From NCBI RefSeq assembly GCF_000003195.3, contig NC_012874.2, positions 61,013,768 through 61,077,767 of the forward strand: a stretch of 64,000 bases of DNA, read 5' to 3'. A program made the translations under genes and the position numbers. Position 1 is the stretch's first letter. The number at the start of each line of letters is the position of its first letter. The notes under the pieces were generated by a model. The model searched no databases and had not been told where the DNA came from. It worked only from the letters and a program-made list of their open reading frames with translations. The DNA is from Sorghum bicolor. Lineage: Eukaryota > Streptophyta > Magnoliopsida > Poales > Poaceae. Shown here one piece after another: positions 52,101 through 64,000 of the stretch.

Positions 52101-53560
52101 ATTTATCTGATGTTTCCATGCACCATTTATTGATCGTGGAGCAACACTACTACACTAGATCTATAGGCTGTTAGTATAATCTCTTGGCCTTGACTCCATA
52201 GAGGATCAAACATTTCATACATTAGAAGTTGTCTGCCATTAGTCAATGTTGCTTGTAACTAATGATGTTTAGTGTCCATCGACATGGTTGCCTATGACTA
52301 GATGGCTTTTCTCATCCGAAGTAACAAAAGTCATCGAGCACTTGGGCTGACTACGAGTATACTGTATATTATATGCAAGTAGTTTTCCACTATCTCTTAG
52401 TTGGTTCTAGGCTTCAAATGGGGCTCATTCCCAATGTGTGTGTTCGGTCTTGTGCTTCCCTGTGTCGTCTTCTTCCTTCACCCGCTGCCACCTACCACCT
52501 CTGCTTAGATAGCGCTGCCCAGCTGACGGCAGCTCCTCTCTGCTGCCCTAATTGGAGTGTGAGGTGAAAGATGTTGGAGCTTTGCATCCACCGCAAGCCT
52601 TACACACCTTCTATCCTCCACCACCCATTCAGTTATAAAGCTAACTAGTCAGTAACCCCGCGCGTTGCCGTGGGGTAATCCAAGAACCACACATGGGTGG
52701 TGATTGTGAAATCTAGAATGAAATTTGTAAGTTTCAAATAATGTATGAAATCATCGAGAAGTTAATATGCACACTTCCATATAAAACATTCTTCAACTTT
52801 GTGCTCTTTTGTGATTCTGTGGAATTATATACTTTGAAAATACAACAATTTAATTTGTAATTTCATATAAGTGTTAAGACTCAGACATGGCTTATGCTCC
52901 TTTGTGGTTCTGTGAAATTATACATCAAAACAGTTTTTTTTGTAATTTCAGATAAGTGTTAGGACTCAGACATGGCAAAGCGGTAGCATGCGTGCTTAAG
53001 TGAACTTATGAAAAATTGTCTAATATACCATTACATATGAATATACAGTTAGGAGAAGCACACAGAAGATATGCTAGCTGCTTGCCAGATAATCACTTCA
53101 TACAAAACTAACCTAAACTTGTGATTTTAATATAAGAAAGTAGAACCTTCTGCATATCAGTGGTCATTATCAGGTGCTTATAGTGCGAAGTGCCGCTGGA
53201 ACTTCATGTGCCCCAAATTGCCGAATGTTCATGACTTCTTTTATTTATTAGCCTCTCCAAGGAGTGTTCCTTTTTGTTGATGGATTCCCTGTCCACAAAG
53301 GAAACAGCTGCAGTCAATAAGATTTGGTGGTTGCCATCATACAGTTGGACAAATTTCTAACTGTAAGGGGAAGGGGCCTCTATCTGTTGTATCAAGGCTT
53401 TTAGATTTGAAGAACGGATGCATGGTTTCAAATCATTTTTTCATACCCCAGGTGGAAGTACTGTCCATTCATGAGAAAAGACGCACATCAAATATTGTCG
53501 AACAATAATGTTTCCTGATTGACCCACAAATGGAACTAATCAAATAGTAGCATAAGCAAA
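49107..53560 (+). repeat. Copy 1 of a segmental duplication, inside the CACTA element
   Basis: It matches 59131-64000 almost continuously from GC(C/T)TCATACATTGAACC on. Offset grows from about 10,026 to 10,443 through indels, mainly a 151-bp loss near 49779 and a loss of about 205 bp near 51530 in this copy. The match runs to the last base of the window, so the right boundary of homology is not seen. Confidence 0.93.
49571..51824 (+). pseudogene. Plant mobile domain (PMD) gene, degenerate copy
   Basis: It has the same ATG, exon and intron plan as the gene at 59602-62237. Breaks: a 151-bp deletion at about 49779, between short CCCAGA repeats, that removes the conserved start of the PMD and shifts the frame; an insertion near 49930 (CTGGATGGGC replaces CGGAG); a TAG at 50208-50210 at a glutamine position; frame damage near 50400-50440; and a TGA in the short last exon (51768-51824) at a tryptophan position. 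It cannot encode the protein. Confidence 0.9.
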
Positions 53561-54018
53561 CGTAAATAGAATATCTGCGAGTGAGTACTCAGCTTGGTAT
53601 GAGTTGAGTTTGTGGTTGTATTGCCGGTTGGGCAGCACGCAATGACGTCAAACCGCCAAATTATATACAAGGCATAAAATTGTTTAAAAACAACTATAGT
53701 TGATTTTGCTTTATTGCACAAAGAAAAATTATGTGACCTAATTTTTTAGTTTTCTTTATAAGTAATAAAAAATATGTAGTGTTTTAATTACTATTTCTAT
53801 AATGCAAAAATGTGTGGTGTTTAATTAAAATAAAAAAGCTCATGTATTTGGACTGTAAAATTGTTTTCACATTATTTCAACTTTAATCTTTTGATTTTTG
53901 ATCACTCATTGTCGAAAGACAAGACATAATGCCACCTTCAAACACAAATTTAATGTGAAACCTAGGGAAAAAAAAGGAAAACACCAAATAAATCCGCTAT
54001 TATAAAACAATAATATCT
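53561..54018. other. AT-rich spacer in the CACTA element
   Basis: No gene seen. It contains the unseen right edge of the PMD copy or lies just past it. Confidence 0.4.
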
Positions 54019-54037
54019 CTAATACACACTATTGAAC

Positions 54038-54151
<114 letters not shown>

Positions 54152-54159
54152 GTGAACTT

Positions 54160-56855
54160 CCTCTTGACGTATATCACTTGGTTATGATCATGTCGTAACC
54201 ATGGAGTGTTCTCATCATTTAGTTGGATGCTTGGGTCTTTGTTCACTGTAAAGGGTGGAATTCGGTCATGCTTTTCATAATCTTCTGACATGTCTTCGAT
54301 TCCAACGATGTTTCTTTTCCCTAAAAGAACTAATGTGGCGCTTTGGCTCATTATTGATTGGGTGGTTGTCATTTTTCTCTCTCTTCGGTTTGCACCTGAT
54401 TCACATTCTTGGCAATGACAAATAGTTCAGCTTTATACCTAATGTTGTTGAGGTCCACTGTTATCGTCCCATACTGGTTGTCGACTGCTACGATGCCTCT
54501 AGTTGTCTTTACCCATTGGCACTTGAACAAAGGGAGTTCTGTAGAACTGTGTAGTGTGCTTTGTTGACATAATCATCATCCATACCAGTATACGTTTTCT
54601 TTCCTAGTGCCCCCTTTCCACTTAGTTTCCCCTCGTGTCGCGATTCAGGAACACCAATTGGGTCAAGGTCAGGAATAAAGTCAACACAAAATTTGACCTC
54701 CTCTATTCTATAGCCCTTAGCGATACTTCCTTTTGGCCGAGCACAGTTGTGAACATATTTATTTAGGACTCCCATGAACCTCTCAAAGGGAACATGTTAT
54801 GTAGGAACAGATGACCGAGAATACTAATCTCCTTCACAAGATGAACTAGAAGGTGTGTCATGATATTAAAGAAGGAAGGAGGGAACACCAACTCAAAGCT
54901 GACAAGAAATTGAACCACATTATTCTATAGTTTCACTAGATCCATTGTATCGATTGCCTTCTGCGAAATTGCAATGAGGAATGCACATAGCTTCACAGTT
55001 GCTAGACGTATGTTTGGAGGTAGAATTCCCCTTAATGCAACTAGAACCAATTGCGTCATGAGCACGTGGCAGTCATGACTCTAAGTGTCCAAATTTCTTC
55101 TCTGCCACATTTATTATACCCTTTAATTATATTTGAGGAGAATCCAGATGGCACCTTGGTGCTGTCTAGGCATTCAAACAAGTTGTCCTTCTCTTCTTTG
55201 CTAAGGGTGTAAGTGTAGCTGGCAGGACTTAAGTAATGGCATCCATCATCTGTCTTCTCTAGATGCAAGTTTTCTCATTCTTTCAAACACCGTAGGTCCT
55301 GTCATGCTTCTATTGTGTCCTTAGGTCTGCCATACACGCAAATGAAGCCTAGTAGGTTCACACAAAGATTCTTCGTTAAGTGCATCCATCGATCATGCTG
55401 TGAATCTCTTTGCAGAAAGAAATCATCGATAGCCAAGGTACATGACTTTTCAACACTTTTTCAAGAATATACCTTTAATGTCACCAAAGCAGTGCGTGCA
55501 TGCATTATATCCCTTGCTTGATTGTCCTGAAAGATTACTTAGAGCTGGACAATCATTGATTGTTACGAACAACAATGATCACATGCCAAAGTGCTCTTGT
55601 TTGTGCTTATCCCACACACGTACACCAGGCTTATTCCACAAAAGCATAAGTTCTTCAAGTAGTGGCCTCAGGTACACATTGATGTCATTGCTGGCATTGG
55701 ATGAGCATCGACATCATAATAAACTTACACTTCATGCATAACCAGAGAGGAAGGTTGTAGATACATAGAGTAAAAGATCAAGTGCTGTGAGTACTGCTCT
55801 GCTCCTTGAAAGGATTTAGACCATCTGTACTTAAAGCCAACCTTAAGTTTCTTGCGTCACTTGCAAACTCGGGGAATTGTGTATCGATTGCTCTCCACTA
55901 GGACCCATCAGCATGGTGTCTCAACATATTGTCTACTTTATGGTATTCTTTGTGCCATCACAACAACTTTGCTTGGTCTTTGTTTCTGAAAAGATGTTTC
56001 AAGCATGGTATTATAGGAGCATACCACACAACCTTGGCATGGATTTCCTAGATGGCACGTTCACCGTCAACATCACCAAGATCATCTTGTCTGATCTTAA
56101 ACCGTGACACGTGAGATACAGGGCATGCATCCAATTCCCATACTCCTTGCGATAGAGAATGAAGTCATTAGGACATGCATGTATCTTTTTGATTTCTAAT
56201 CCTAAAGGGCAGACTACCTATTTTACTTTATACATAGTGGTGGGCAATTCGTTATCCTTTGGAAGAATCTTCTTTTGGATTTTTACTAAGTCCCCAAATC
56301 CCTTGTTAGATACACCATTCTTTGCCTTCCATTGCAACAATTCTAGTGTGGTACCCAACTTTTTTTGCCCCGCATCACAAGTTGGGTGTAACAATTTCTT
56401 GTGATCCTTTAGCATGGAGTCGAACTTGATCTTCTCCTTTTCACTTTCATATTCTCTTTGTGCATCACGAATGGCCTGACCAAGATCATCAGCGGGCTCC
56501 TCTTCTACCCCTACATCTTCTTCAGCTCCCCCATTGCAGTATCATTGAAGGCACCGTATTCAGCAGTAATGTCATCATCACCCCATTGTTTTTCTTCACC
56601 TTCTTCCATTACAACCCTAATTTCTATGTGCTTCATCAAACAAATATAGTTTGACATGAAACTCGACTTGAACAAGTGTGAATGAATAGTCCTTGAGCTA
56701 GCATATTCCACAATATTCTTAAATATGACACATGGGCAGCACATGAATGCATCGCGATTGTGTGCGCCGGCCACACATAACAAAGAATGCACACCATCAA
56801 TGAACTCTTGGGAGTGACGATCAACATTGTACATCCAATGCCGGCTCATCTGCAT
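54160..56855 (-). pseudogene. CACTA transposase (TNP2-like), degenerate
   Basis: Minus-strand pieces in order: N-terminal transposase-associated zinc domain (HWMYNVDRHSQEFIDGVHSL...CCPCVIFKN, about 56690-56855); a TNP2 piece with LHPTCDAGQKKLGTTLELLQ and ILPKDNELPTTMYKVK (56218-56415); the DUF4218-like region around SHDCHVLMTQ and LRGILPPN (about 54990-55085), with LSKEEKDNLFECL beyond it; a VLNKYVHNCARPKGSIAKGY block (about 54715-54775); and the C-terminal region with [11 protein letters not shown] near 54170. Stops and frame changes separate the pieces, so it is probably dead or needs introns I cannot resolve. The protein would bind and cut the CACTA ends. Confidence 0.8.
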
Positions 56856-57069
56856 TACGTTACATAAATACCATATTAAAACCTAAAACATAATTAGTTA
56901 ATTTTGGAACATGCATGCCATCACAAAAGTTACAAATTTATGAAAGCCTCGCTACAATGTAGACAATCCCAACCACCACAAAAAAAACTAAAGCTAAAAT
57001 GCACTTCAGTGATACAAGGATTTCATGACCAATCCCAACTAAAAACAGAGAGATCCCCTGTTTGTTCAA

Positions 57070-57465
57070 CATCTTTGGGCTTCTTCGGCTGGATCACTGC
57101 CACATTAGCCACCGTATTTGCCTATTGTGCAAGATATTTTTGCATGAGTTCAACATACTCTTCCTCAAAGTACAAGCCAATGCCATTCCATGGAAATTAA
57201 AACAAAAAAATTAGAACTTTGTAATCACAATTATCATGAAAATAGGCATAAACTAACCATAATCATCAAATACGAGAAAATAACTCACATTGCGAACTGG
57301 GAACTTGTAGAAGATATGACCCTTGTTGGGTCCTTCCTTCTTCACTTGGTACTCCATCACAATCTTTGTCTCATCATCACACTTGCCGCAAGGAATGAGT
57401 GGGAGGCCCGACTTAAGCCACTTTGGAAATCCATGAGATGCCGAGGATGCAGAAGCAGTTGTCAT
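57070..57465 (-). CDS. GRF-type zinc-finger protein of the CACTA element, two exons, small
   Basis: Exon 1 (57465 to about 57290) reads SHGFPKWLKSGLPLIPCGKC followed by GHIFYKFPVRN, a small GRF-like zinc-binding pattern. A second exon (about 57190-57130) reads GIGLYFEEEYVELMQKYLAQ and ends in a stop. This pair is common just inside the ends of plant CACTA elements. Role unknown. Splice sites are approximate. Confidence 0.55.
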
Positions 57466-57939
57466 CTACTCTCTATACTCCTTTTTTAATACACTATAAA
57501 ATTCTCATTTTATAATCAAATAAAACTAAAAAAAATCTAAAATTCTCTATATCTCTAAACAATTAAGTGTGCTATCCGTGCTACAAAATAACAGTGAATA
57601 CTAGTTTTCAATAGATACTTTAAGCTTCCTTTATCCAAAAATGCAAGCTTTAAGTGATTTTGAGCTCAAAGTGCTTACAAATAAGAAAAACCACAATAAA
57701 AAGACATATACATATATTGTAGATCACAAAATGAGATAAGCCAATGAGAAAAACATGAGAGCATGAAGTTGGTAACCTTTAGAACCGAAGAATTGATGGA
57801 GGAATTGAAGAAATTGATGGATGAATCAAAGAATAGATGGAGGAAGCAAGAACACTATCTTTTAATTTGAACTGAAAGCTCGGGGAGGCGGCTCGGGAAG
57901 GAAGAAGCTAGCTTGAATATATAGGGTGGAGCTTTAGTG

Positions 57940-58249
57940 CCGGTCAGTGGATCCATCTTGGACTAAAGGTCCCTTTCTAGCCACGGGCCCATCCACCAGC
58001 CGGGACAATAGTTTTACTCCCAGGTTGTGCTACCGACCGAGAGTAAAAGTTGACCTTTAGTCCCGGTTATTAGTTCCAATCAGGACTAAAGGTCCCCTGC
58101 CACAACACCATGAGGTAGTAGCCATTGGGCAAGGTCCTTTAGTCCCGGTGAATGGATCTAATCGGGGCTGAAGGTGCTTCTGGACGCACAGAATTCCGGG
58201 ACTAAAGCCAATTTTGGCAGAAGGATCAAAGGTCGTTTCTCTTCTAGTG
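57940..58249. repeat. Right subterminal repeats and terminus of the CACTA element
   Basis: Multiple GGGACTAAAG / CTTTAGTCCCGG copies in both orientations, ending with TTTCTCTTCTAGTG. These are the likely transposase-binding sites. Confidence 0.85.
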
Positions 58250-58270
58250 AGGGATACTCCATCTACTTGT

Positions 58271-58873
58271 TAGTCAAGACATAGATTGACCTCTCTCTCT
58301 CTCTAACTCTGGAGCCTATATTTAAATAACAAAAATAAAATGTGTAGCAAAGATCTTCAATAAAAAATGTATAAACAAATTAGGATTCTAGTTATTACGT
58401 AATGGTCTTCTCGCTGTACAAGTAAATATGGAAATATTTTAATTTTTTTGTACATGAACACTATTTTTCTCTCTATTTAGATCCAGATCCAACACTAGCA
58501 ACCTACTAAAAATTCCCGTTTAGGGTTAACGTGGTAGAGAATATAAATCATGAATTGAAACAGCACGACAACGTCCATAGGTGGGCCATTTTAGGTGCAC
58601 ACATCAGCTGCATTAATAGCCCTCCTTTAGTCAAGACATAGATTGACCTCTCTCTCTCCCTCTAACTCTGGAGCCTATATCTAAATAACAAAAATAAAAT
58701 GTGTAACAAAGATCTTCAATAAAAATGTATAAACCAATTACGATTCTAGTTATTATGTAACGGTCTTCTCGCTGTACAAGCAAATATGGAAATATTTTAA
58801 TTTCTATTTTTACATGAACACTATCTTTCTTATTTAGATCTAGATCCAATTCTAGCAACCTATTAAAAATTCC
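58271..58873. repeat. Direct repeat of about 246 bp, two copies
   Basis: 58271-58517 and 58628-58873 match closely (TAGTCAAGACATAGATTGAC ... AAAAATTCCC), separated by about 110 bp of unrelated sequence. The first copy begins 21 bp beyond the CACTA end. No coding. Confidence 0.92.
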
Positions 58874-59601
58874 CAAGTATGGTAACAGAGGCTAGCCTTT
58901 GCCTTGGGTCCCTTGGCCATTTGTGCAGGCAGTGCCAAAGACCGGCCTTTGTAGTTCTTTTAAATTTGCTAGTCTCATGAATTTGATTTTGTTGTAGCGT
59001 TGGGTGACCTTTTAAGTTATAAATGATGGAAGTGCGCAAGTAGTTTCTTGGTTTCATGATATCCAGTTAAATTTCATTTCAACAAACCCCATCAACTAAT
59101 CCACCCACAACTCCAGTTGTGTTCAGACTCTGCTTCATACATTGAACCATTAAAAAAATCTAACTATTATATATATTAGTCCCTCCATCTCTAAATAAGT
59201 ATATTTCTGGATACATAACTATAAAAAAAATTATATTTTCCTCAGCAAAAAATAAATTCTAATAATAAAAAATTCAAAACACTAGCTCACCTTTGCCATA
59301 CAAGACAGGATATTAATGCACCATAAAGATATACCAAATAAAATATATGGCTTTTGTTTCACCTGTCACACTTTTCCTCCTTCATGTCTGCTCTCGTCCT
59401 CCTAAGCCCATCTTCATCCACTGTGTCATTCCCCAATCTCCCTCTAGCCTAAAAGCCTAGAAATTCTCAAATCGAGGAACTTCCACCGCACGGAATTTCT
59501 AGGAATCAAAGTCAACAGACAAGAAGGCACTGATTGTGCGGGTTGCATCAACGCTGGTAGGAAGCTGCATACTGGATAGGACTACAGATCCATAGGTAGC
59601 C

Positions 59602-62237
59602 ATGGCTGAGGTCCAGCAAGTCTTGGTTGAGGTAACACCGTATGCCACCATCATCTCAGGAACTGGTGAGTCCAAGGTTTCCACTAGGCAAGGGCACTTC
59701 CTCATCCCCCGTGCTAGAGGTCCCAATCCTCCAAATAAGCCATCTGCAGCTGTTATCCCTGAATGTCACCAGCAGATTAACTTTGCCAAGAGCTGGTCTG
59801 GCTCCCCAGAACTGTGGCGGATGTGGGTGGAAAAACTTCGACCCAAGCATGAAGCTTTGTGGCGAGAGCTTGGGATCTTGGATGGCCTAGTTGCATCTAC
59901 CTGCAGATTTATACGGCATGAGCCCTTACTGATTGAGATCTCCAAATCCTGGAACCCAGAGACAAATACTTTTGTATTTCCATGGGGTGAAGCTACTGTA
60001 ACACTTCAGGACATAGCTGTCCTTGGGGGGTTGCCCCTCCTTGGTTGTTCAGTGAGGGACAAAGCATTGCTGTCTGAGGTGCAGCAAGATGTGAAAGAGT
60101 TGAAGATATGCCGGAGCATCCTGAATGATAGTAAGTACAGGAAACCAGCATTCTCTGGATGGGCTAAGCATTTCCTTGATTGTGTGCCAGTAGATAGTAC
60201 TGGGGAGCGGGTTGAGCATGCCGCTTTCCTGGCCATGTGGCTCTCTATGTTTGTGCTGAGAACAACACCATTTGATGTTGTCAACATGGATGTTTTTCAT
60301 ATTTCGGCCATGATGGTCCATGGCCTGGGCGTGGCTCTTGCACCGGCTGCCCTAGCCAGCTTGTACACGGGCCTTTCTGCTCTCCAGCAGCATATTAGCA
60401 GCAGAAGTGAAGACACATTTGTGGTGAGCACACCGATGAATGTCCTGCAGATTTGGGTATGGGAGCACTTTCCTATGTTACGGCCTGACGCAATGAGCGG
60501 TCTTGAAGGTCACCGCTTACCACGGGCTGCACGGTGGGACAGTGTTCAAAAAAGGCTCGATAGTAGTACTGTCCGTGGGGAGCTTGAGGCGCCAAGAAGT
60601 TTCGCATGGATGCCCTACCGAAGTATAGATGTTGCGCTGGTTCCTCAGCATGGCTGGGTCTCAGGAGATGAAATTAAACAGAGTAAAGAACTGCAGTCCT
60701 TTGCACGGTGTATCCATGCATGCGAACTTATTGGTATGTACTGCACAGCAATGTATCATCCATATCGTGTTGCGAGGCAACTAGGTTTTGATCAAGATGT
60801 GCCAGGAACTGTTGTCCACATCCGCTCAAGTTGCAAAGACTCATGGAAAAGATATGATTTGAATCCTCAAAGCATAACTTTTTTTATTCCAGAAGACCCA
60901 AAGGCAGGTAGAACTAGAAAGTACATGAAATGGTGGAAGTCTCAGTCTGTTGCAGATGTTTCACAGAAGAAAATGACCAACTCAAGTCAAGAAGGTGCAA
61001 GCACAGCCCCAGATCGAGGCATAAAGAGGCAGAGGCAGGTTACGCAGGTAAGCATACAAATTTCTCATTATACAAACAATTGTTGGTTGTTGTAACTTTT
61101 AAGAATTGAGACAATGGCTTTATAGACATGAGAGAATTGAGTCTCTTTTATTCCACCACGATGAAGAAGTTGTCATATAAACTGTGCATGATGAACCTAA
61201 AAGATGAAACTTTCTGGCAAAGTGAAACAAGAATGGAACTTTAAATTGCCACCTCAGTATGACTTATATCAACATATATAAAAACAACGCTTCCAGAATT
61301 CTATTTCCTATCCTTAAAAACAATCTATCTACATTATATAAACCATTTAGCATTTTTTCTATGTCTACCTAACTTCATATATTTTCTGTGGTTTCTGAAC
61401 TACTTTCTCATCAATATGGTTACACAGTAGTATTCATGTATCTGAAAACAATGAAAACCTTACTTCTCAGGCCCGATATCAATGATGCATCTTGCTTTAC
61501 CTTTGTATTGTAGGACCGAAGATGACATGTTTTGTATCTATGCTACCATATGAATAGACGGCAACTTGTCACTAAATAAAATTTCCATGAAATTTGCTTC
61601 AATCTTAATGCATGCTCTCTCTCTCTCTCTCTCTCTCTTGTTAATCTAATGATCTCGTCTAATACATGACCAAAATGTCAGATTGAAACATCTTATATAT
61701 TCCATGGTAAACAAAGGGTACATGGAACTGGCGAATAGCCAAGTGCACCCATTTTATACAAATTTGTGTTGTAAATGCTGATGTTTGCCTGATTCAAGAT
61801 ATGATTATGGCTTCTTGAGTTCACTTATTATTTTGGGTTTTAAAGTGCATTGACCTAACTTCCTTTCACCATTATTATACATATGTTTTATATCATACTA
61901 GTTTTATTTGTTGAGCAATTACTCTCCAACTGAATTATCTGTAGACCATTACAAATAATAATTACTAAGTTCAATGACATTATTGTCAAAATTATGTCTT
62001 TGAAAAATCTACCACTCTCAGTTCCAATGATATGTGAGGGGAAACCAATTGTTCAATGGATTATGGGGAAAACCGCATGTCTTTAAGCAAGTAGTCTTTA
62101 GACTCAATACTCTGCCCATTCACCATGGACTTGCTCTGATATCTAATCAACTTTCTTTTTCCCTCTTTTTGAAGGCAGCAAAATCAAGTCAAGGCTGGGA
62201 TATGGATCCAAAAGCTATTGCAAAACAACAAGAATAG
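59602..62237 (+). CDS. Plant mobile domain (PMD) protein, two exons, 502 aa
   Basis: Exon 1 is 59602-61047 (482 codons) and exon 2 is 62175-62237 (20 codons plus stop), a GT-AG intron in phase 0. The PMD (aminotransferase-like, MAIN/MAIL1 family) spans about residues 75-430. It starts with LGILDGLVASTCRFIRHEPL and has the hallmark FPWGEATVTLQDIAVLGGLP near 125; later WMPYRSIDVALVP and an arginine-rich YHPYRVARQLGFDQD follow. The C-terminus is basic (GIKRQRQ), possibly nuclear. PMD proteins occur as host genes needed for silencing and meristem upkeep and as cargo of transposons. Here it lies in a duplicated segment next to a CACTA element, so it may be mobile cargo. No break in the frame. The sister copy is a pseudogene. 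Confidence 0.85.
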
Positions 62238-64000
62238 TGATCAAGCAACCACATGAATGAAGAGGGATCACTTCCATAAAAGTATTTTGATTTGTAGTTT
62301 TATTATGTGTTCTAAACAGTTACTGTTAGCCACCTTTTCCCAAAGCTGAACGATTAGCAATAACCATATATGTTGAGATTTGAGTACTATTGTGTGGATG
62401 ATATATCAAATTACTGTTGGTATTTCTGATAAATAGATTCAGATTTCTCGTGATTACATGCAAAAACAAATATGAGACACTTGAAGCCGCGACTTAGCAG
62501 TGGGTCCTCAGTATTTATCTGATGTTTCCATGCACCATTTATTGATTGTGGAGCAACACTACTACACTGGATCTGTATGCTGTTAGTATAATCTCTTGGC
62601 CTTGACTCTATAGAGGATCAAACATTTCATACATTAGAAGTTGTGTGCCATTAGTCAATGTTGCTTGTAACTAATGATGATTAGTGTCCATCGACATGGT
62701 TGCCTGTGACTAGATGGCTTTTCTCATCCGAAGTAACAATAGTCATCGAGCACTTGGCCTGACTACGAGTATACTGTATATTATATGCAAGTAGTTTTCC
62801 ACTATCTCTTAGTTGGTTCTAGGCTTCAAATGGGGCTCATTCCCAATGTGTGTGTTCGGTCTTGTGCTTCCCTATGTCGTCTTCTTCCTTCACTTCCCCG
62901 CTGCCACCTACCAACTCTGCTTGGATAGTGCTCCCGAGTTGACGGCAGCTCCTCCCTGCTACCCTAATTGGAGTGTGAGGTGAAAGATGTTGGAGCTTTG
63001 CATCCACCGCTAGCCTTACACACCTTCTATCCTCCACCGCCCATTCAGTAATAAAGCTAACTAGCCAGTAACCCCGTGCGTTGCCGTGGGGTAATCGAAG
63101 AACCACACATGGGTGTTGATTGTGAAATCTTGAATGAAATTTCTAAGTTTCAAATAATGTATGAAATCATCGAGAAGTTAATATGCACACTTCCATATAA
63201 AACATTCTTCAACTTTGCGCTCTTTTGTGATTCTGTGGAATTATATACTTTGAAACAACAATTTAATTTGTAATTTCATATAAGTGTTAAGACTCAGACA
63301 TGGCTTATGCTCCTTTGTGTTTCTGTGAAATTATACATCAAAACAGTTTTTTTTTGTAATTTCAGATAAGTGTTAGGACTCAGACATGGTAAAGCGGTAG
63401 CATGCGTGCTTAAGTGAACTTATGGAAAATCGTCTAATATACCATTACATATGAATATACAGTTAGGAGAATCACACAGTAGATATGCTAGCTGCTTGCC
63501 AGATAATCACTCAACATAAATAATCAATCTTCATACAACACTGACCTAAACTTGTGATTTTAATATAAGAAAGTAGAACCTTCTGAATATCAGTGTCCAT
63601 TATCAGGTGCTTATAGTGTGAAGTGCCGCTGGAACTTCATGTCCCCCAAATTGCCGAATGTTCATGACTTCTTTTATTTAGCGTCTCCACGGAGTGTTCC
63701 CTTTTGTTGATGGATTCCTGTCCACAAAGGAAATAGCTGCAGTCAATAAGCTTTGGTGGTTGCCATCATACAGTTGGACAAATTTCTAACTGTAAGGGGA
63801 AGGGGACTCTATTAGTCATCTGCTGTATCAAGGTTTTTAGATTTGAAGAACGACTGCGTGGTTTCAAATAATTTTTTCATACCCCAGGTGGAACAGTACT
63901 GACCATTCATGAGAAAAGATGCACATCAAATATTGTCGAACAATAATGTTTCCTGACCCAGTCATATCGCAAATGGAACTAACCAAATAGTAGCATATGC
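62238..64000. other. 3' flank of the PMD gene, no further gene
   Basis: This repeats the flank found in copy 1. Only short ORFs. It includes a C/G-rich island around 63070 with CCCCGTGCGTTGCCGTGGGG, a near-palindrome found also at 52658. Confidence 0.5.

Larger units (their letters stand above)
59131..64000 (+). repeat. Copy 2 of the segmental duplication, outside the CACTA element
   Basis: It matches 49107-53560 and continues to the window end. It holds the intact PMD gene and about 1.76 kb of matching 3' flank with the motif CGTTGCCGTGGGGTAATC. It is longer than copy 1 mainly because copy 1 has deletions. Confidence 0.93.

Overview
The window is nuclear DNA from a grass: spliced genes with GT-AG introns, GC-rich first exons, and intergenic space packed with nested retrotransposons, CACTA elements and many small MITEs. 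The MITE families and gene content point to an Andropogoneae grass, most likely Sorghum. The gene order sPLA2 / 14-3-3 / FKF1 matches, from memory and unchecked, a gene run on rice chromosome 11; that would place the window on sorghum chromosome 5.

Layout. (1) About 1-17222: a Ty1/copia element on the minus strand, decayed by many nonsense changes, whose gag is interrupted by a younger Ty3/gypsy chromovirus (4479-15802). The gypsy element has 2,636-bp LTRs, a 5-bp target duplication with one mismatch, a tRNA-Met primer site, an extra ORF upstream of gag, and a pol broken by two frameshifts and one stop. (2) About 17.2-24.3 kb: a secretory phospholipase A2 gene (minus strand, four exons), then a degenerate PIF/Harbinger (Pong-like) transposon. 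(3) About 24.3-33.4 kb: a small CACTA element with a perfect target duplication, a five-exon 14-3-3 gene (plus strand), and a dense cluster of Tourist-like and Stowaway MITEs including a head-to-head fold-back dimer. (4) About 34-47.5 kb: FKF1, the LOV/F-box/Kelch blue-light receptor of photoperiodic flowering (minus strand, two exons), a second CACTA-like terminus, and a BPA1-like RRM gene (minus strand, four exons). (5) About 47.9-58.2 kb: a large CACTA-type transposon with its own minus-strand genes (transposase, GRF-type zinc finger, Ulp1-like fragment). Inside it lies a roughly 4.5-kb degenerate copy of a plant mobile domain (PMD) gene. (6) 59.1 kb to the end: a second copy of the same segment, just outside the CACTA element, with an intact two-exon PMD gene of 502 residues.

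The host genes (PLA2, 14-3-3, FKF1, BPA1-like) are ordinary single-copy-looking plant genes in lipid signalling, phosphoprotein binding, light signalling and RNA-binding/cell-death control; they do not form a functional cluster. The most notable structures are the PMD gene copy carried inside the CACTA element, the micron-like element between (TA)n tracts, the fold-back MITE dimer, and the extra ORF of the gypsy element. No CRISPR arrays, rRNA or tRNA genes were recognised.
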